A program made the position numbers and the translations under genes. Below, in pieces: positions 46,160 through 55,492 of a stretch of DNA of 64,000 nucleotides (positions are counted from its first letter, which is position 1; each line of letters opens with the position of its first letter). The notes beneath the pieces are model-generated. The model searched no databases and had not been told where the DNA came from. It saw only the letters and a list, made by a program, of their open reading frames with translations. The DNA is from Urechidicola croceus (lineage in GTDB: Bacteria; Bacteroidota; Bacteroidia; Flavobacteriales; Flavobacteriaceae). The stretch lies in contig CAJIZG010000005.1 in the NCBI GenBank assembly GCA_905181865.1, forward strand, positions 561,457 to 625,456, in the 5' to 3' direction.

Positions 46160-47496
46160 ATGAAACAAGAAGTATTAAAAACAGAAGGTGATGTAAATCT
46201 TTCAGAAGAACGCTTAATTTGGAAGAAGAGAAATATTATTGATGAAGAAACGCAGCAATTATTAGCGTCCGATGAGCGTGTGTTTTTATATCAAGCGATG
46301 TCAACACCTTGTTTGGATGTCTTAGGAACCTGTGACGGGGCTTCTATTGAAAATATTCAAAATAAGAGATACTTAGATTTTCATGGAAATAATGTGCATC
46401 AAGTGGGTTTTTCTAATCCGTATGTAGTTGATAAAATTAAAGCACAATTAGATCAGTTATCATTTTCAACTCGAAGATTTACAAATAAAATAGCCATTAG
46501 TTTTGCAGAAAAATTAACGTCTTTATTGCCAGGAGATTTAAACAGAGTCTTGTTTGCTCCAGGAAGAACTTCTGCTGTAAGCATCGCCTTGAAATTAGCT
46601 CGTATTGTAACAGGAAAACATAAAGTAGTCTCCTATTGGGATTCATTTCATGGCGCTTCTTTAGATGCCATTAGTGCCGGAGGAGAAGCTGTTTTCCGCC
46701 AAAATATGGGCCCTATGATGCCTGGTACAATATGTATTCCTCCACCTATGCAAAAAGGCGGATTCTTTGAAGACGAAATGAAATCAGCAGAATATTTGGA
46801 ATATATGATAGAAAAAGAAGGAGGAGTCGGTGCCTTTATTGCTGAAAAAGTGCGCAATACAGATTTTCAAATCCCTACAAAAAAATATTGGAAACGGGTT
46901 AGAGAAATTTGTGATAAGCACCATGTTTTGTTGATTCTAGATGAAATTCCAATTGCCTTGGGTAGAACTGGAAAAATGTTTGTTTTGAGAATTTCGGAAT
47001 TGAACCAGATATTCTTTGTTTGGGAAAAGGTCTTGGAGGTGGAATAATTCCTTTTGCCGCAATGGTTTGTCGTGATGAGTATAACGTCGCTCAAGATATT
47101 TCCTTAGGTCATTTTACATATGAAAAAAGTCCATTAGGCTGTGCGGTAGGACAAGCAGTTATAGATTTTATTGAAAAGGAAAAAATTCTAGAGAAAGTAG
47201 CACGGGATGCATTATGGATGGAAGAGCAACTACATATTCTAAAGAGTAAATATCCTATTATTTTGGATATTAGGGGAATGGGATTGCTATGGGCCGTTGA
47301 TTTGGCCGACTCAAGTACTGGAGAACCCGCAGCCAATGAGGCTGAAAAAGTAATGTATAGTTTTTTGGAGCATGGTTTAAGTTTTAAGGTTTCACAAGGT
47401 CATGTGTTGCAATTATCACCAGCTTTAACCATAATAAAAGAAGAATTAATTCAGGTACTAGGAATTTTAGAAAAGGCGATTAGAAGTGTATCGTAA
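46160..47496 (+). pseudogene. Class III PLP-dependent aminotransferase, single frameshift
   Basis: Frame 1 (46160 to ~46980): YLDFHGNNVHQVGFSNPYVV, SYWDSFHGASLDAISAGGE, LILDEIPIALGRTGKMFV. Frame 2 continues FENFGIEPDILCLGKGLGGG, with the PLP lysine, to KAIRSVS and TAA at 47496. A one-base deletion in the T-run near 46979-46986 explains the break; restored, it is ~445 residues, normal for the family. Class III enzymes transaminate omega-amino acids or amino alcohols, which fits the operon. Could be a sequencing error. Confidence 0.8.
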
Positions 47497-47566
47497 AATA
47501 GTTAATTAAATGGCTGATAAACTAGTGGAAGATAGAATTAAGGAAAGAACAAAAAATAGAATTAAA

Positions 47567-48064
47567 ATGAAAAAAATATTGTTCATCGATAGAGATGGAA
47601 CTATTATAAAAGAAACAACGGATGAAAAAATCGATACTTTTGATAAGTTGGTGTTTTATCCGAAGGCTTTATCTTTTTTAGGAAAGATTGCGCGAGAACT
47701 TGAATTTGATCATGTGATGATTACAAATCAGGATGGGCTGAGAACTGATTTTTTTCCGGAAGACACATTTTGGCCTATCCATAAAAGAGTCATAGATACT
47801 TTCAAAAAAGAAGGTGTGGTTTTTAAAGAAGAATTTATTGATAAAACATATCCGCATGAAAATGCTGCAACTCGGAAGCCAAAGACCGGATTATTACAAC
47901 ACTATTTTACGCAGGAGTATGATTTGAATAATTCCTTTGTGATTGGGATCGGTTAACAGATGTTGGGTTGGCAAAAAAATTTAGGTACAAAAAGAATTTT
48001 TATAAATGATAAAACGGAGTTAGGCCCAGATGTAATCTCGGTAAAAAGAGAAGAATTATCCTAA
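47567..48064 (+). pseudogene. HisB-N-like HAD phosphatase with two compensating indels
   Basis: From ATG 47567: KKILFIDRDGTIIKET (HAD nucleophile D-x-D), VMITNQDGLRTDFFPED, YPHENAATRKPKTGLLQHYF. This matches histidinol-phosphate phosphatase (HisB N-terminal domain), but the zinc-loop cysteines of E. coli HisB are absent. After VIG the frame stops at 47956. The expected DRLTDVGLAKNLGTKRIF resumes if one G is added at ~47947 and one A is removed at ~47975, ending at TAA 48062-48064. An in-frame extension to 47510 does not look like the family. Confidence 0.7.
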
Positions 48065-48157
48065 TATATTGCTTTATAAAACAATGATTGGGAAGAGATT
48101 TATAACTTTTTTAAAGAGTCAATAATACTTAATGTATTTTCTAAAAAGAATCAATAA

Positions 48158-48712
48158 ATGGATGAATTAATAGCTATTGTAGATCAAGAAGGAAATCTTA
48201 CAGGTGCGTCTATTATGAAATTTGACGCGCACAGATTGGGCGTATGGCATTCGTGTATACATGTTTGGTTATATACCGATGATGGTGAAGTTTTAATTCA
48301 AAAGCGAGTTGCTGATAAAGATACTTTTCCAGATAAATGGGATGTTTCGGTAGCGGGACATATTGGTGCTGGTGAATCAGCGCTAGATGCTGCGCAACGT
48401 GAATTGTCCGAAGAATTAGGAGTAGAGATTGCATTAAAGCAATTACAAGAAATAGGGTCTTATGCGAGTGATATTCAACATTCAGAAATTTTAATAGATC
48501 GGGAATTTCATTATATTTATATCGCAAAGTTGCATAAAAAAGTGGAAGAAATTGTATTACAGTCAGAAGAAGTTTCCGAGGTCAAATTGATATCTATTTC
48601 AGATTTCAAGCAAGAACTTTTAGCTAAAAATAAGTTGGATAAATTCGTTCCATATACATCAGCATATTATAAAATGGTTTTTGAGACTATTGAAGAACAA
48701 CTTTTTATGTAG
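48158..48712 (+). CDS. NUDIX hydrolase
   Basis: 184 residues with the Nudix box as GHIGAGESALDAAQRELSEE followed by LGV, matching G-x5-E-x7-R-E-U-x-E-E-x-G-U. The N-terminal RLGVWHSCIHVWLYTDDGEV resembles the IPP-isomerase-like branch of Nudix proteins. Probable hydrolase of a nucleotide-sugar or phosphate compound; substrate unknown. Last gene of the amine cluster strand. Confidence 0.88.
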   Translation: MDELIAIVDQEGNLTGASIMKFDAHRLGVWHSCIHVWLYTDDGEVLIQKRVADKDTFPDKWDVSVAGHIGAGESALDAAQRELSEELGVEIALKQLQEIGSYASDIQHSEILIDREFHYIYIAKLHKKVEEIVLQSEEVSEVKLISISDFKQELLAKNKLDKFVPYTSAYYKMVFETIEEQLFM

Positions 48713-48761
48713 CCTTAAAAAGAGAGATTAGTATGTGTCAGGTTATTATTTTTAAAGAGTA

Positions 48762-48880
48762 GTCATTTCGAATGTATGTGAGAAATTGTATACTAGTAAG
48801 CACTTCATGTTCATTGGATAAAAATCAAATAGTTCGCCATTAATGACGGGGTTTCTCACCCTAAAGGGATTCTAAATGAC
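48762..48880. repeat. MITE-like inverted-repeat element (GTCATTT...AAATGAC)
   Basis: GTCATTTCGAA at 48762 and CTAAATGAC ending at 48880 form terminal inverted repeats, with internal GAGAAAT/TTTCTC complementarity. I recall this kind of GTCATTTCGA hairpin as a dispersed intergenic repeat in flavobacteria. It abuts a GIY-YIG remnant. Confidence 0.5.
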
Positions 48881-49185
48881 TAGAAAACCTGATCATTCAA
48901 AGACTCCCACTTTGGATTGAAGTCAGAAATTAGTTTTTTCTTTTTTTCTCTTCGCCATTTTTTTAATTTTTTCTCTCCGGTAATGGCAGTAACAGCATCT
49001 TCAAATCCTTTATAATAAACTAAATAATAGCATTGATATTTCCCTACGAATGATTTTTTGGAGTTTTGACTATCAAAGTAATGTTGAGAAATACGGCGTT
49101 GGATGTTGTTGGTAACTCCAATATATAATATAGTTCTCTATTGGTTCGCAACAATGTAGGCAAAGTGGTTGTATAGTGTTTTTTA
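48880..49185 (-). pseudogene. GIY-YIG nuclease-like protein remnant
   Basis: The minus strand reads LYNHFAYIVANQ, stop, RTILYIGVTNNIQRRISQHY, then YLVYYKGFEDAVTAITGEKK and NPKWESLNDQVF to a stop at 48880-48882. The YIV...YIG spacing, the Arg in NNIQRR and the WESLN ending match small UvrC-like GIY-YIG proteins. The in-frame TAG lies between the YIV and YIG strands and no start codon remains. Confidence 0.7.
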
Positions 49186-49230
49186 TAAGCAAAAAAAGAA
49201 AATTATAATGGAGTCATTTTTTATGAGGAG

Positions 49231-49250
49231 CCTGCCTGTCGGCAAACAGG
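49231..49250. repeat. Dispersed repeat CCTGCCTGTCGGCAAACAGG
   Basis: Imperfect palindrome of the CCTGCCTG..CAGGCAGG type that I recall from intergenic regions of many Bacteroidota, followed by GAAATCTCG and CGATTTCTC fragments to ~49312. The rest of 48713-49560 beyond the listed elements holds nothing recognisable. Confidence 0.45.
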
Positions 49251-49502
49251 AAATCTCGTTCTGAGAATTGTATGAGCAATATGGTGCGATTTCTCCTAGT
49301 GTCGAAACGACAAATCACTGCTATTTAGTTTTGAAATTTAATAGTATATCTAAAAAAAAAGCGAATTGAGGTTGTAGATTGAATTATTTTAAGTGGATGG
49401 AGTGTCTACCTTTTAAAAACTAACAATGTGGTTTTTTTTATTGATATTTTATGGATTGTTATTTCAATAATTGCGCTTTCTATATTCTTTAAATTGAAGT
49501 AT

Positions 49503-49536
49503 AAAAAAACGAGTTAGAAAATAAATCTAACTCGTT
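49503..49536 (-). terminator. Terminator of the TonB-dependent receptor gene
   Basis: AACGAGTTAGA (49508-49518) pairs with TCTAACTCGTT (49526-49536). On the minus strand the stem is followed by a run of T (complement of A at 49503-49509). It lies 24 bp after the receptor stop codon. Confidence 0.88.
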
Positions 49537-49560
49537 ATAAAAGAGAATGCTTTTTAAGGT

Positions 49561-51885
49561 TTAAAACTTAAAAGTAGCACCTACTAAAAAGTTTCTTGTT
49601 GCTTGCGGAAAGTAGTAAATGTAATCATTTCCATAATCTGCTCCGTTAGAAACATATGCTACATTGAAAATGTTGTTTACTAATAAATTTAAGTCAATTG
49701 ACTTTACTATTTTATTAGGCGTTATTCTATAAACTATGTTCAAATCATTAATAAAATAGGATTCTAATTTTGATTTCTCATATTCTATATTTGACATAAA
49801 TTGCTCACCAACATATTTTGATAATAATGTTAAGTTTAAATTTTCCAGAGGATTGTAGTTAATCATATTTCCTATGACAATATTTGGTGAAAAAGGGATA
49901 TCAGTATCTCCGTAATTGATAATAGACCCATCAACTTCGCTCGTTGCTACATAGTCAACAAGTTTATTGATACTCATTGCAATATTTGGTTGAATGTTAA
50001 ATTTTTCTGTTAATTTGAAGACGGCATCAATTTCTATACCTAATCTGTAACTATCTCCCGCATTTGCTCTAATTGCAGCACCAACATCATCTAATTCTCC
50101 AGTTAAAACCAATTGATCTTTATATTTCATAAAGTACAGATTAGAATTGATTTTGAAACTTTCTTTTTTCAATCTCCATCCAAGTTCAAAATCATCTAGA
50201 GTTTCTGGTTTCGGATTTCCATTTTCATAATCTGTTCTGTTTGGTTCGCGATTGGCACGTGCATAAGACAAGTAAAGATTGTTGCTGTTATTCATTAAAT
50301 AGGTAATCCCTGCTTTTGGATTGAAAAACTCGAAAGAGTCATCTACAAATTCAGAAGAAACTCCGTTGGCTTTATAATTCACAGTTCTTATTTGTAAATC
50401 ACCATATAAATTAAATTTTTCATTCAATGTGTAATTTGCTTTTGTGAAAATATTGAAATCAGTTTTGATTCCGTAGTCCTCATAATAACGATCTCTTATA
50501 GAACTATTACTCGCATATTCTGCCCAGATAACTTCCCCAAAATGATCACCTTCATATTTATTCAATGCGCCACCAATGGTAAGATTGAAGTCTTCATTGT
50601 TGTTGTAAAGGAAGGAAAATGTAGTGCCATAGAAATCATTATCCAACCATCTTCGTCTAATAATATCGGTTGTATTTATAGTTTCGCCTCCAATGTTGAT
50701 TTCAGTAAACCCATAATCCGCAAAACCTTCCTCTTCTTTAAATTGCTCAAAATAACCACGTCCGTAAGTATAATGAACGGCAATATTAGAAGACCAATGA
50801 TCATTGTATTTCTGATTCCAATGCAATTGATAGTGATCTTGATTGTAATGATCTACTTCGTTATCGTACGTGTAATAATTTTTGGTTCTGTCGTTCTCTA
50901 AATCCGCTGCGGTAATGCCATACCACGCCTGATACGTTTCTTGAACTCCACCAAATGCCAAAGCCTTAATTAACGTATTTTCGTCTATATACGAACCTTG
51001 TAAAAAGTACGATTTTAAGTCAGAACTAGCTCTGTCTATGTACCCATCTGAGTTTATGGTAGAAAGTCTTCCAGAAAATTCGAGATGATCGTTAATACGT
51101 CCTGTTGTAAATTTCACATTACTTTTAAAAGTATTGAAAGAGCCTGTAGAAGTTCCGATTTCTACAGATGCCTTTTCAGCAACGGCGTCTGTGAGTAAAT
51201 TTAAACTTGCTCCAAAGGCACCGGCTCCATTTGTTGAAGTTCCAACACCACGCTGTAATTGTAAATTTTCTATAGAAGAAGAAAAATCACCCATATTAAC
51301 CCAAAAGGTCCCCATAGACTCAGAATCATTATATGGAATTCCATTAATAGTAACATTTACGCGAGTTGCGTCACTACCACGAACACGAATACCTGTATAT
51401 CCAATTCCCGCTCCAGCATCGCTAGTAGTTACCACATTAGGCATATAGTTCATTAAAATAGGAATGTCTTGGCCTAGGTTTCTTTTGGCAATATCTTCTT
51501 TGCTAAGATTAGAGTGTGTAACTGGAGATTCAGAATTTACACGAACTGCAGAAACAAGTACTTCGTCTAATAATTCTTGAGAAGGGATTAGACTAAAATT
51601 TACATCTTTTAATGATTTACCTAAAGTAATGTTTTTCGTTAATGTTTCGTACCCAATATATTGGATTTTAATAATATAATCTCCAGATTTAAGATTAATA
51701 GCATATACACCATCAATAGTTGTAATACTATACAAATTTTTATTTTCGGTAGTCATAAATTTTACGGTAGCACCTGGGAGTGGGTTTTTGTTTTCGTCAA
51801 ACAAGGTTCCTGAAACTCGAAAAGTTTCTTGCGCGTTTGCAATTAGAGCAAAAAGCATTAAAAATACAAATGTTATTTTTTTCAT
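49561..51885 (-). CDS. TonB-dependent outer-membrane receptor, probably for thiamine
   Basis: 774 residues. Signal peptide ending LIANAQ; a carboxypeptidase-regulatory-like domain (~22-110: VSGTLFDENKNPLPGATVKF); a plug domain (~120-240) with IRVRGSDATRVNVTINGIPY and QRGVGTSTNGAGAFGASLN; then a 22-strand barrel ending RNFLVGATFKF with the terminal Phe. A TPP riboswitch lies upstream on the same strand, and a thiamine-binding protein, a PnuC transporter and a kinase-like gene are nearby. Uptake of thiamine or its phosphates across the outer membrane is therefore inferred with good support. Confidence 0.92.
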   Translation of the reverse strand: MKKITFVFLMLFALIANAQETFRVSGTLFDENKNPLPGATVKFMTTENKNLYSITTIDGVYAINLKSGDYIIKIQYIGYETLTKNITLGKSLKDVNFSLIPSQELLDEVLVSAVRVNSESPVTHSNLSKEDIAKRNLGQDIPILMNYMPNVVTTSDAGAGIGYTGIRVRGSDATRVNVTINGIPYNDSESMGTFWVNMGDFSSSIENLQLQRGVGTSTNGAGAFGASLNLLTDAVAEKASVEIGTSTGSFNTFKSNVKFTTGRINDHLEFSGRLSTINSDGYIDRASSDLKSYFLQGSYIDENTLIKALAFGGVQETYQAWYGITAADLENDRTKNYYTYDNEVDHYNQDHYQLHWNQKYNDHWSSNIAVHYTYGRGYFEQFKEEEGFADYGFTEINIGGETINTTDIIRRRWLDNDFYGTTFSFLYNNNEDFNLTIGGALNKYEGDHFGEVIWAEYASNSSIRDRYYEDYGIKTDFNIFTKANYTLNEKFNLYGDLQIRTVNYKANGVSSEFVDDSFEFFNPKAGITYLMNNSNNLYLSYARANREPNRTDYENGNPKPETLDDFELGWRLKKESFKINSNLYFMKYKDQLVLTGELDDVGAAIRANAGDSYRLGIEIDAVFKLTEKFNIQPNIAMSINKLVDYVATSEVDGSIINYGDTDIPFSPNIVIGNMINYNPLENLNLTLLSKYVGEQFMSNIEYEKSKLESYFINDLNIVYRITPNKIVKSIDLNLLVNNIFNVAYVSNGADYGNDYIYYFPQATRNFLVGATFKF

Positions 51886-51947
51886 TTTAAATAAATTAAA
51901 ACGAATAAAAAGAGGGAATTACTCGATACTTTGAATAATAAATAATA

Positions 51948-52022
51948 GTCATTACGAAAAGAATACGACGTGGTAGTCTTATCTAATAAAAGATTGCTTC
52001 AGAATAAATTCTTCGCAATGAC
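51948..52022. repeat. GTCATTGCGA-type hairpin repeat in the receptor leader
   Basis: GTCATTACGA at 51948 and TCGCAATGAC ending at 52022 are inverted repeats, with AGATTGCTTC in between: the widespread GTCATTGCGA...GCAATCT hairpin element. It lies between the TPP riboswitch and the receptor start, so it is in the transcribed leader. Confidence 0.65.
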
Positions 52023-52045
52023 GGTTTTTTTCAAAATGGCGATTA

Positions 52046-52120
52046 TCGCCTTCCTAAACAGCATTATCTGTTCTAGGTTCAATGGGTATGATCTCAGCCT
52101 TTCGGCACCCCTTTATGAGA
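52046..52120 (-). ncRNA. TPP riboswitch (THI element)
   Basis: The minus strand reads AAAGGGGTGCCGAAAGG, CTGAGATCATACCC, TTGAACCTAGAACAGATAAT, GCTGTTTAGGAAGG. This has the conserved parts of the thiamine pyrophosphate aptamer in order: GGGGTGCC, the CTGAGA thi box, ACCC, TGAACCTGATCTGGATAATGCC-like helix and GGAA closing P1. It lies 160 bp upstream of the TonB receptor in the same direction and should lower receptor expression when TPP is abundant. Confidence 0.93.
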
Positions 52121-52253
52121 ACGCGACAAAAGTATTATACAATTTTGAATTATCAATTACGAATTGTGATTTTTTTTAAGAAATTATAGAATTTAGATGT
52201 AATATTAAAATCACTTCCAACTTCAAAGGCTGTACTTCTAAATTTTTTAACGT

Positions 52254-52261
52254 TACCTTTG
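52254..52261 (+). promoter_or_regulatory. -7 box for the DEAD-box helicase gene
   Basis: TACCTTTG matches TAnnTTTG, 20 bp before the ATG. No good TTTG lies at the -33 position. Confidence 0.5.
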
Positions 52262-52281
52262 CACCTTACAAAAGAGAGACT

Positions 52282-53571
52282 ATGTCATTTAAATCCCTAG
52301 GATTAATACCAGAACTGTTAAAAGCAGTCAATGTTCAAGGTTATACAACGCCTTCACCGATTCAAGAAAAAACGATTCCAATTATATTAGAAGGAAGAGA
52401 TGTTTTAGCATCTGCACAAACAGGTACTGGTAAAACAGCCGGATTTACCTTGCCATTGTTACAAACCTTAGACGCTACCAGAAAGGATAGACACAGACCA
52501 ATACGTGCTTTAATTTTAACTCCAACAAGAGAATTAGCAGCACAAGTTCATGATAATGTAAGAGATTACGGTAAGTTTTTAGATATTAGATCTACCGTTA
52601 TTTTTGGTGGAGTGAATGCAAAGCCACAAATTAGAACTATTCGTGGTGGAATTGATGTTTTAGTGGCAACACCGGGGCGTTTGTTAGATTTAGAGAATCA
52701 AAAAGCATTGTCTTTGGGACGTGTTGAAATTTTGGTTTTAGATGAAGCAGATCGTATGTTAGACATGGGATTCTTGAGAGATATTAAGAAAATTATTTCT
52801 TTGATGCCAACTCGCAGACAAAACTTATTGTTTTCTGCAACTTTTTCTAAGGATATTAAAAAATTGGCTGAAGGAATTTTAAACAAACCTGTTTTGGTTG
52901 AAGCGGAACCGGAAAACACAACAGCTGAAAAAGTAAATCAAAAGACGTATAGGGTTGATAAAGACAACAAAATAGAGGTAACTGTAAAATTAATTTCTGA
53001 AGGTAATTGGAAGCAAGTTTTGATTTTTACACGTACAAAACATCGTGCGAATCGTTTGAGTGAGAAATTGGTAAAAGCAGGGATTTCATCTGCGGCGATT
53101 CACGGAAATAAAAGTCAGGGGGCTAGAACAAAAGCATTAGCAGGGTTTAAAAGTCAGAAAATACGCGTATTAGTAGCGACAGATATTGCTGCACGTGGAT
53201 TAGATATTCCATTGTTACCGCACGTAATAAATTTTGAGTTGCCAAATATTCCAGAAGACTATGTACATAGAATTGGGAGAACAGGTAGGGCAGGAGCCAG
53301 TGGGGAAGCGATTTCTTTAGTAGATGTTGATGAAATAGAATATGTAGAGGGAATAGAGAAATTGTTAGGAGAGAAACTATCGAGTGCCATTATTGAAGGT
53401 TTTGAACCAACAGGCAAACCATCTCAAAATAAACCAAAGCAGCAAAATAATAGGAAGAAAAATGCTTCTGGTCATGGTGGGCAAAGAAGATCTCAAAATT
53501 CTTCAGGGCAAGCTTCTAAACAAGGAAGTGGTAGCGGAAATAGAAATAGAAACACCAATAGAGGAAGATAG
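52282..53571 (+). CDS. DEAD-box ATP-dependent RNA helicase (RhlE-like)
   Basis: 429 residues: Q motif ([14 protein letters not shown]), motif I AQTGTGKT, Ia [65 protein letters not shown]. The C-terminal ~65 residues are a low-complexity Asn/Gln/Arg/Ser/Gly tail, probably an RNA-binding extension. Likely role in RNA remodelling or ribosome assembly. Confidence 0.95.
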   Translation: MSFKSLGLIPELLKAVNVQGYTTPSPIQEKTIPIILEGRDVLASAQTGTGKTAGFTLPLLQTLDATRKDRHRPIRALILTPTRELAAQVHDNVRDYGKFLDIRSTVIFGGVNAKPQIRTIRGGIDVLVATPGRLLDLENQKALSLGRVEILVLDEADRMLDMGFLRDIKKIISLMPTRRQNLLFSATFSKDIKKLAEGILNKPVLVEAEPENTTAEKVNQKTYRVDKDNKIEVTVKLISEGNWKQVLIFTRTKHRANRLSEKLVKAGISSAAIHGNKSQGARTKALAGFKSQKIRVLVATDIAARGLDIPLLPHVINFELPNIPEDYVHRIGRTGRAGASGEAISLVDVDEIEYVEGIEKLLGEKLSSAIIEGFEPTGKPSQNKPKQQNNRKKNASGHGGQRRSQNSSGQASKQGSGSGNRNRNTNRGR

Positions 53572-53577
53572 GCTGAT

Positions 53578-53985
53578 TTAATTATTCAGCATCTGGCTTT
53601 TTCGATGGGCCTTTTTAACGGATAACTTCTTTTTTGAATTCAAACGTTTTTTAATGGCTGATCGAGGAACTTTCGTAGTTTTTCGTCGTTTTTGTATGAC
53701 TAATCCTTTTTTTATTATTTCAAGAAATCGGTCTATTGCAATTTCTTTATTTTTATGTTGACTGCGACTTTCATCACAAGTAAGGATGATACTATTGGCT
53801 TTAGTAAGTTTCGTTTTTAAACTTTTATGGAGAAGTTCTTTTTCATCTTCATTCAGATTTTCTGAAGCCAATAAATCAAAAGTCAAAACAATTTTACTGG
53901 AAACTTTATTTACATGTTGTCCGCCAGCTCCACTGCTTCTAATAGCCTTAAAGGAAAGTTCTTTTATGATAGATTCAACATTCAT
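53578..53985 (-). CDS. arfB: Alternative ribosome-rescue factor ArfB (peptidyl-tRNA hydrolase)
   Basis: 135 residues with the release-factor catalytic loop RSSGAGGQHVNKVSSKI and a basic C-terminal tail (KRLNSKKKLSVKKAHRKS) that in ArfB enters the empty mRNA channel. Rescues stalled ribosomes without a stop codon. Overlaps the kinase-like gene by 4 nt. Confidence 0.93.
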   Translation of the reverse strand: MNVESIIKELSFKAIRSSGAGGQHVNKVSSKIVLTFDLLASENLNEDEKELLHKSLKTKLTKANSIILTCDESRSQHKNKEIAIDRFLEIIKKGLVIQKRRKTTKVPRSAIKKRLNSKKKLSVKKAHRKSQMLNN

Positions 53986-54593
53986 TTTTTTGGGTTTGAT
54001 AAAGAATCAGAAGTGCCATCTACATCTTTTTTATCTTCAAGTAATGTATCAATAGCTTTAATAGCAGTTTGAAATCGTGCTTTTTTACCACCTTTTAAGA
54101 TCATATAAGGTCTCTTTTGTTTTTTTAAGGCACTTTCAAATATATCAAATATTTCTTCACGTTCATTAGGTTTATCGCGTAAATCATCTGGTTTCCATGG
54201 CGTGTCAATATAAGTTAAGAGATACAATTCATATTCATTTTCTAAGGAAAATTTAGCCAATAAAGGGTGAACGCTTCCATCAAAATAGACTTCAGAATAT
54301 ACTTTTGTTTCGAGTAAATCAGTATCACAAATCAAAAGACGATTTGCTAGTGTCGCCTGCTCGTTTTCTGATTTTATTTGTCCGACTGCAATGGGGAGTA
54401 TATCAAAAGGTTCACAGATTTTACTTTCAGTATCCCATTTTTCTTGTAAATATTCACGCGCAAATTCTGGGGCCCAAACCGTTTTGTAATGTTTCGCCAA
54501 TTGACGAGAAAGCGTTGTTTTACCAGTCGATTCTGGACCGAACAAAACAATTTTTACGATATTATTTTTTTGCTGTCTAAGTGCTTTTTCCAT
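53982..54593 (-). CDS. NadR-like P-loop kinase/ATPase
   Basis: 203 residues: Walker A FGPESTGKTTLSRQLAKHY, then APEFAREYLQEKW, as in the ribosylnicotinamide kinase domain of NadR, without the nucleotidyltransferase domain. It overlaps the PnuC gene by 40 nt and arfB by 4 nt. In a thiamine-regulated neighbourhood it may phosphorylate the imported vitamin (thiamine or nicotinamide riboside) to trap it in the cell; which substrate cannot be decided from sequence. Confidence 0.82.
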   Translation of the reverse strand: MEKALRQQKNNIVKIVLFGPESTGKTTLSRQLAKHYKTVWAPEFAREYLQEKWDTESKICEPFDILPIAVGQIKSENEQATLANRLLICDTDLLETKVYSEVYFDGSVHPLLAKFSLENEYELYLLTYIDTPWKPDDLRDKPNEREEIFDIFESALKKQKRPYMILKGGKKARFQTAIKAIDTLLEDKKDVDGTSDSLSNPKK

Positions 54594-55186
54594 GCTAAAT
54601 ATCCATAAATGGCAATAATTGTAAAACCTAAATATTGAAAACTAGAAAATGTATATCCTTTATAAAAATACAAAGGAACAGAAATGATATCACCTACAAT
54701 CCAAAAAATCCAATTTTCAATTTTCCTTCTTGCCATCAACCACATACCTACAAAAAAGATGGCAGTGGTAATTGTATCAACATAGGCGACCCAACTTGTC
54801 CATTTATCAAATGTAATATACACAGCATAGACAAAAGACAAAGTCGAAATAAATATAAAAACCGATGTTATTTTTTCCTTTTTTGTGGTTCTTGATATTG
54901 GAGTTACCTCTAAGTTATCGACTTTTCTTGTCCATATATACCAGCCATAAATACTCATGGCGAAGTAATAAGCATTGATCATCATATCACCTAACAATTC
55001 CCATTTATATAGAAGATACACAAAAATAAGCGTGCTAATAATTCCTGTTGGAAATACCCAAATGTTGATCTGTTTGGAATACCAAACAGATAAAAAACCA
55101 AAAATGACGGCCGTTATTTCAAGTATAATATCTAGTGTGTCATAGCCGCTATACTGAGAAAAAAGTAAATCAAAAATGTGGTTCAT
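54554..55186 (-). CDS. PnuC-family vitamin transporter, probably PnuT (thiamine)
   Basis: 210 residues, about seven transmembrane helices. Seen: GFLSVWYSKQINIWVFPTGI and NAYYFAMSIYGWYIWTRK, the PnuC signature region, plus WIVGDIISVPLYFYKGY near the end. PnuC proteins are facilitators that rely on a cytosolic kinase to trap substrate. Bacteroidota PnuT variants move thiamine. A neighbouring thiamine-binding protein and kinase-like gene support that reading. Confidence 0.88.
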   Translation of the reverse strand: MNHIFDLLFSQYSGYDTLDIILEITAVIFGFLSVWYSKQINIWVFPTGIISTLIFVYLLYKWELLGDMMINAYYFAMSIYGWYIWTRKVDNLEVTPISRTTKKEKITSVFIFISTLSFVYAVYITFDKWTSWVAYVDTITTAIFFVGMWLMARRKIENWIFWIVGDIISVPLYFYKGYTFSSFQYLGFTIIAIYGYLAWKKHLDSKKIIS

Positions 55187-55430
55187 AATCTCTTCTGTCA
55201 GATTTTACAATTTTCATTAATAAAACCCCTCTTTCAGTCATTTCCAATGCCTCTTTTCCTTCATTCTTTAAAACAGTCATTACGGTGTCATAATCTCCAT
55301 AAACTTGTGTGCTTAATGGATTTTCTAATACTTTAAGTCCGCTGGCTCTTAATTTTTTAATAAAAGCAATAATCGGAGCTTCATAATCGTTTTGCAAAGG
55401 GGTTAAGGTTAACTCTACTGATATATTCAT
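55170..55430 (-). CDS. Thiamine-binding protein (MTH1187/YqgV/DUF77 family)
   Basis: 86 residues with the small ferredoxin-like fold of the family: ISVELTLTPLQNDYEAPIIA, NPLSTQVYGDYDTVM, RGVLLMKIVKSDRR. Members bind thiamine. Overlaps the start of the PnuC gene by 17 nt, so coupled. The upstream gap holds a GC-rich hairpin (55450-55470). Confidence 0.85.
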   Translation of the reverse strand: MNISVELTLTPLQNDYEAPIIAFIKKLRASGLKVLENPLSTQVYGDYDTVMTVLKNEGKEALEMTERGVLLMKIVKSDRRDYEPHF

Positions 55431-55492
55431 ATTTAATGTATTTTTTTTTGCAAGGCCTTTGTGGCCTTGCAGGAGTTATATAGGGTTGTTGT

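Noticed and set aside
51970..52179. 69-codon plus-strand frame upstream of the helicase
   Set aside because: Covers the TPP riboswitch complement and the dispersed hairpin; not coding.
55450..55470. GCAAGGCC/GGCCTTGC hairpin as a terminator of the GGGP synthase gene
   Set aside because: On the minus strand it is followed by A, not U, so it does not fit a Rho-independent terminator; left as an unexplained hairpin.
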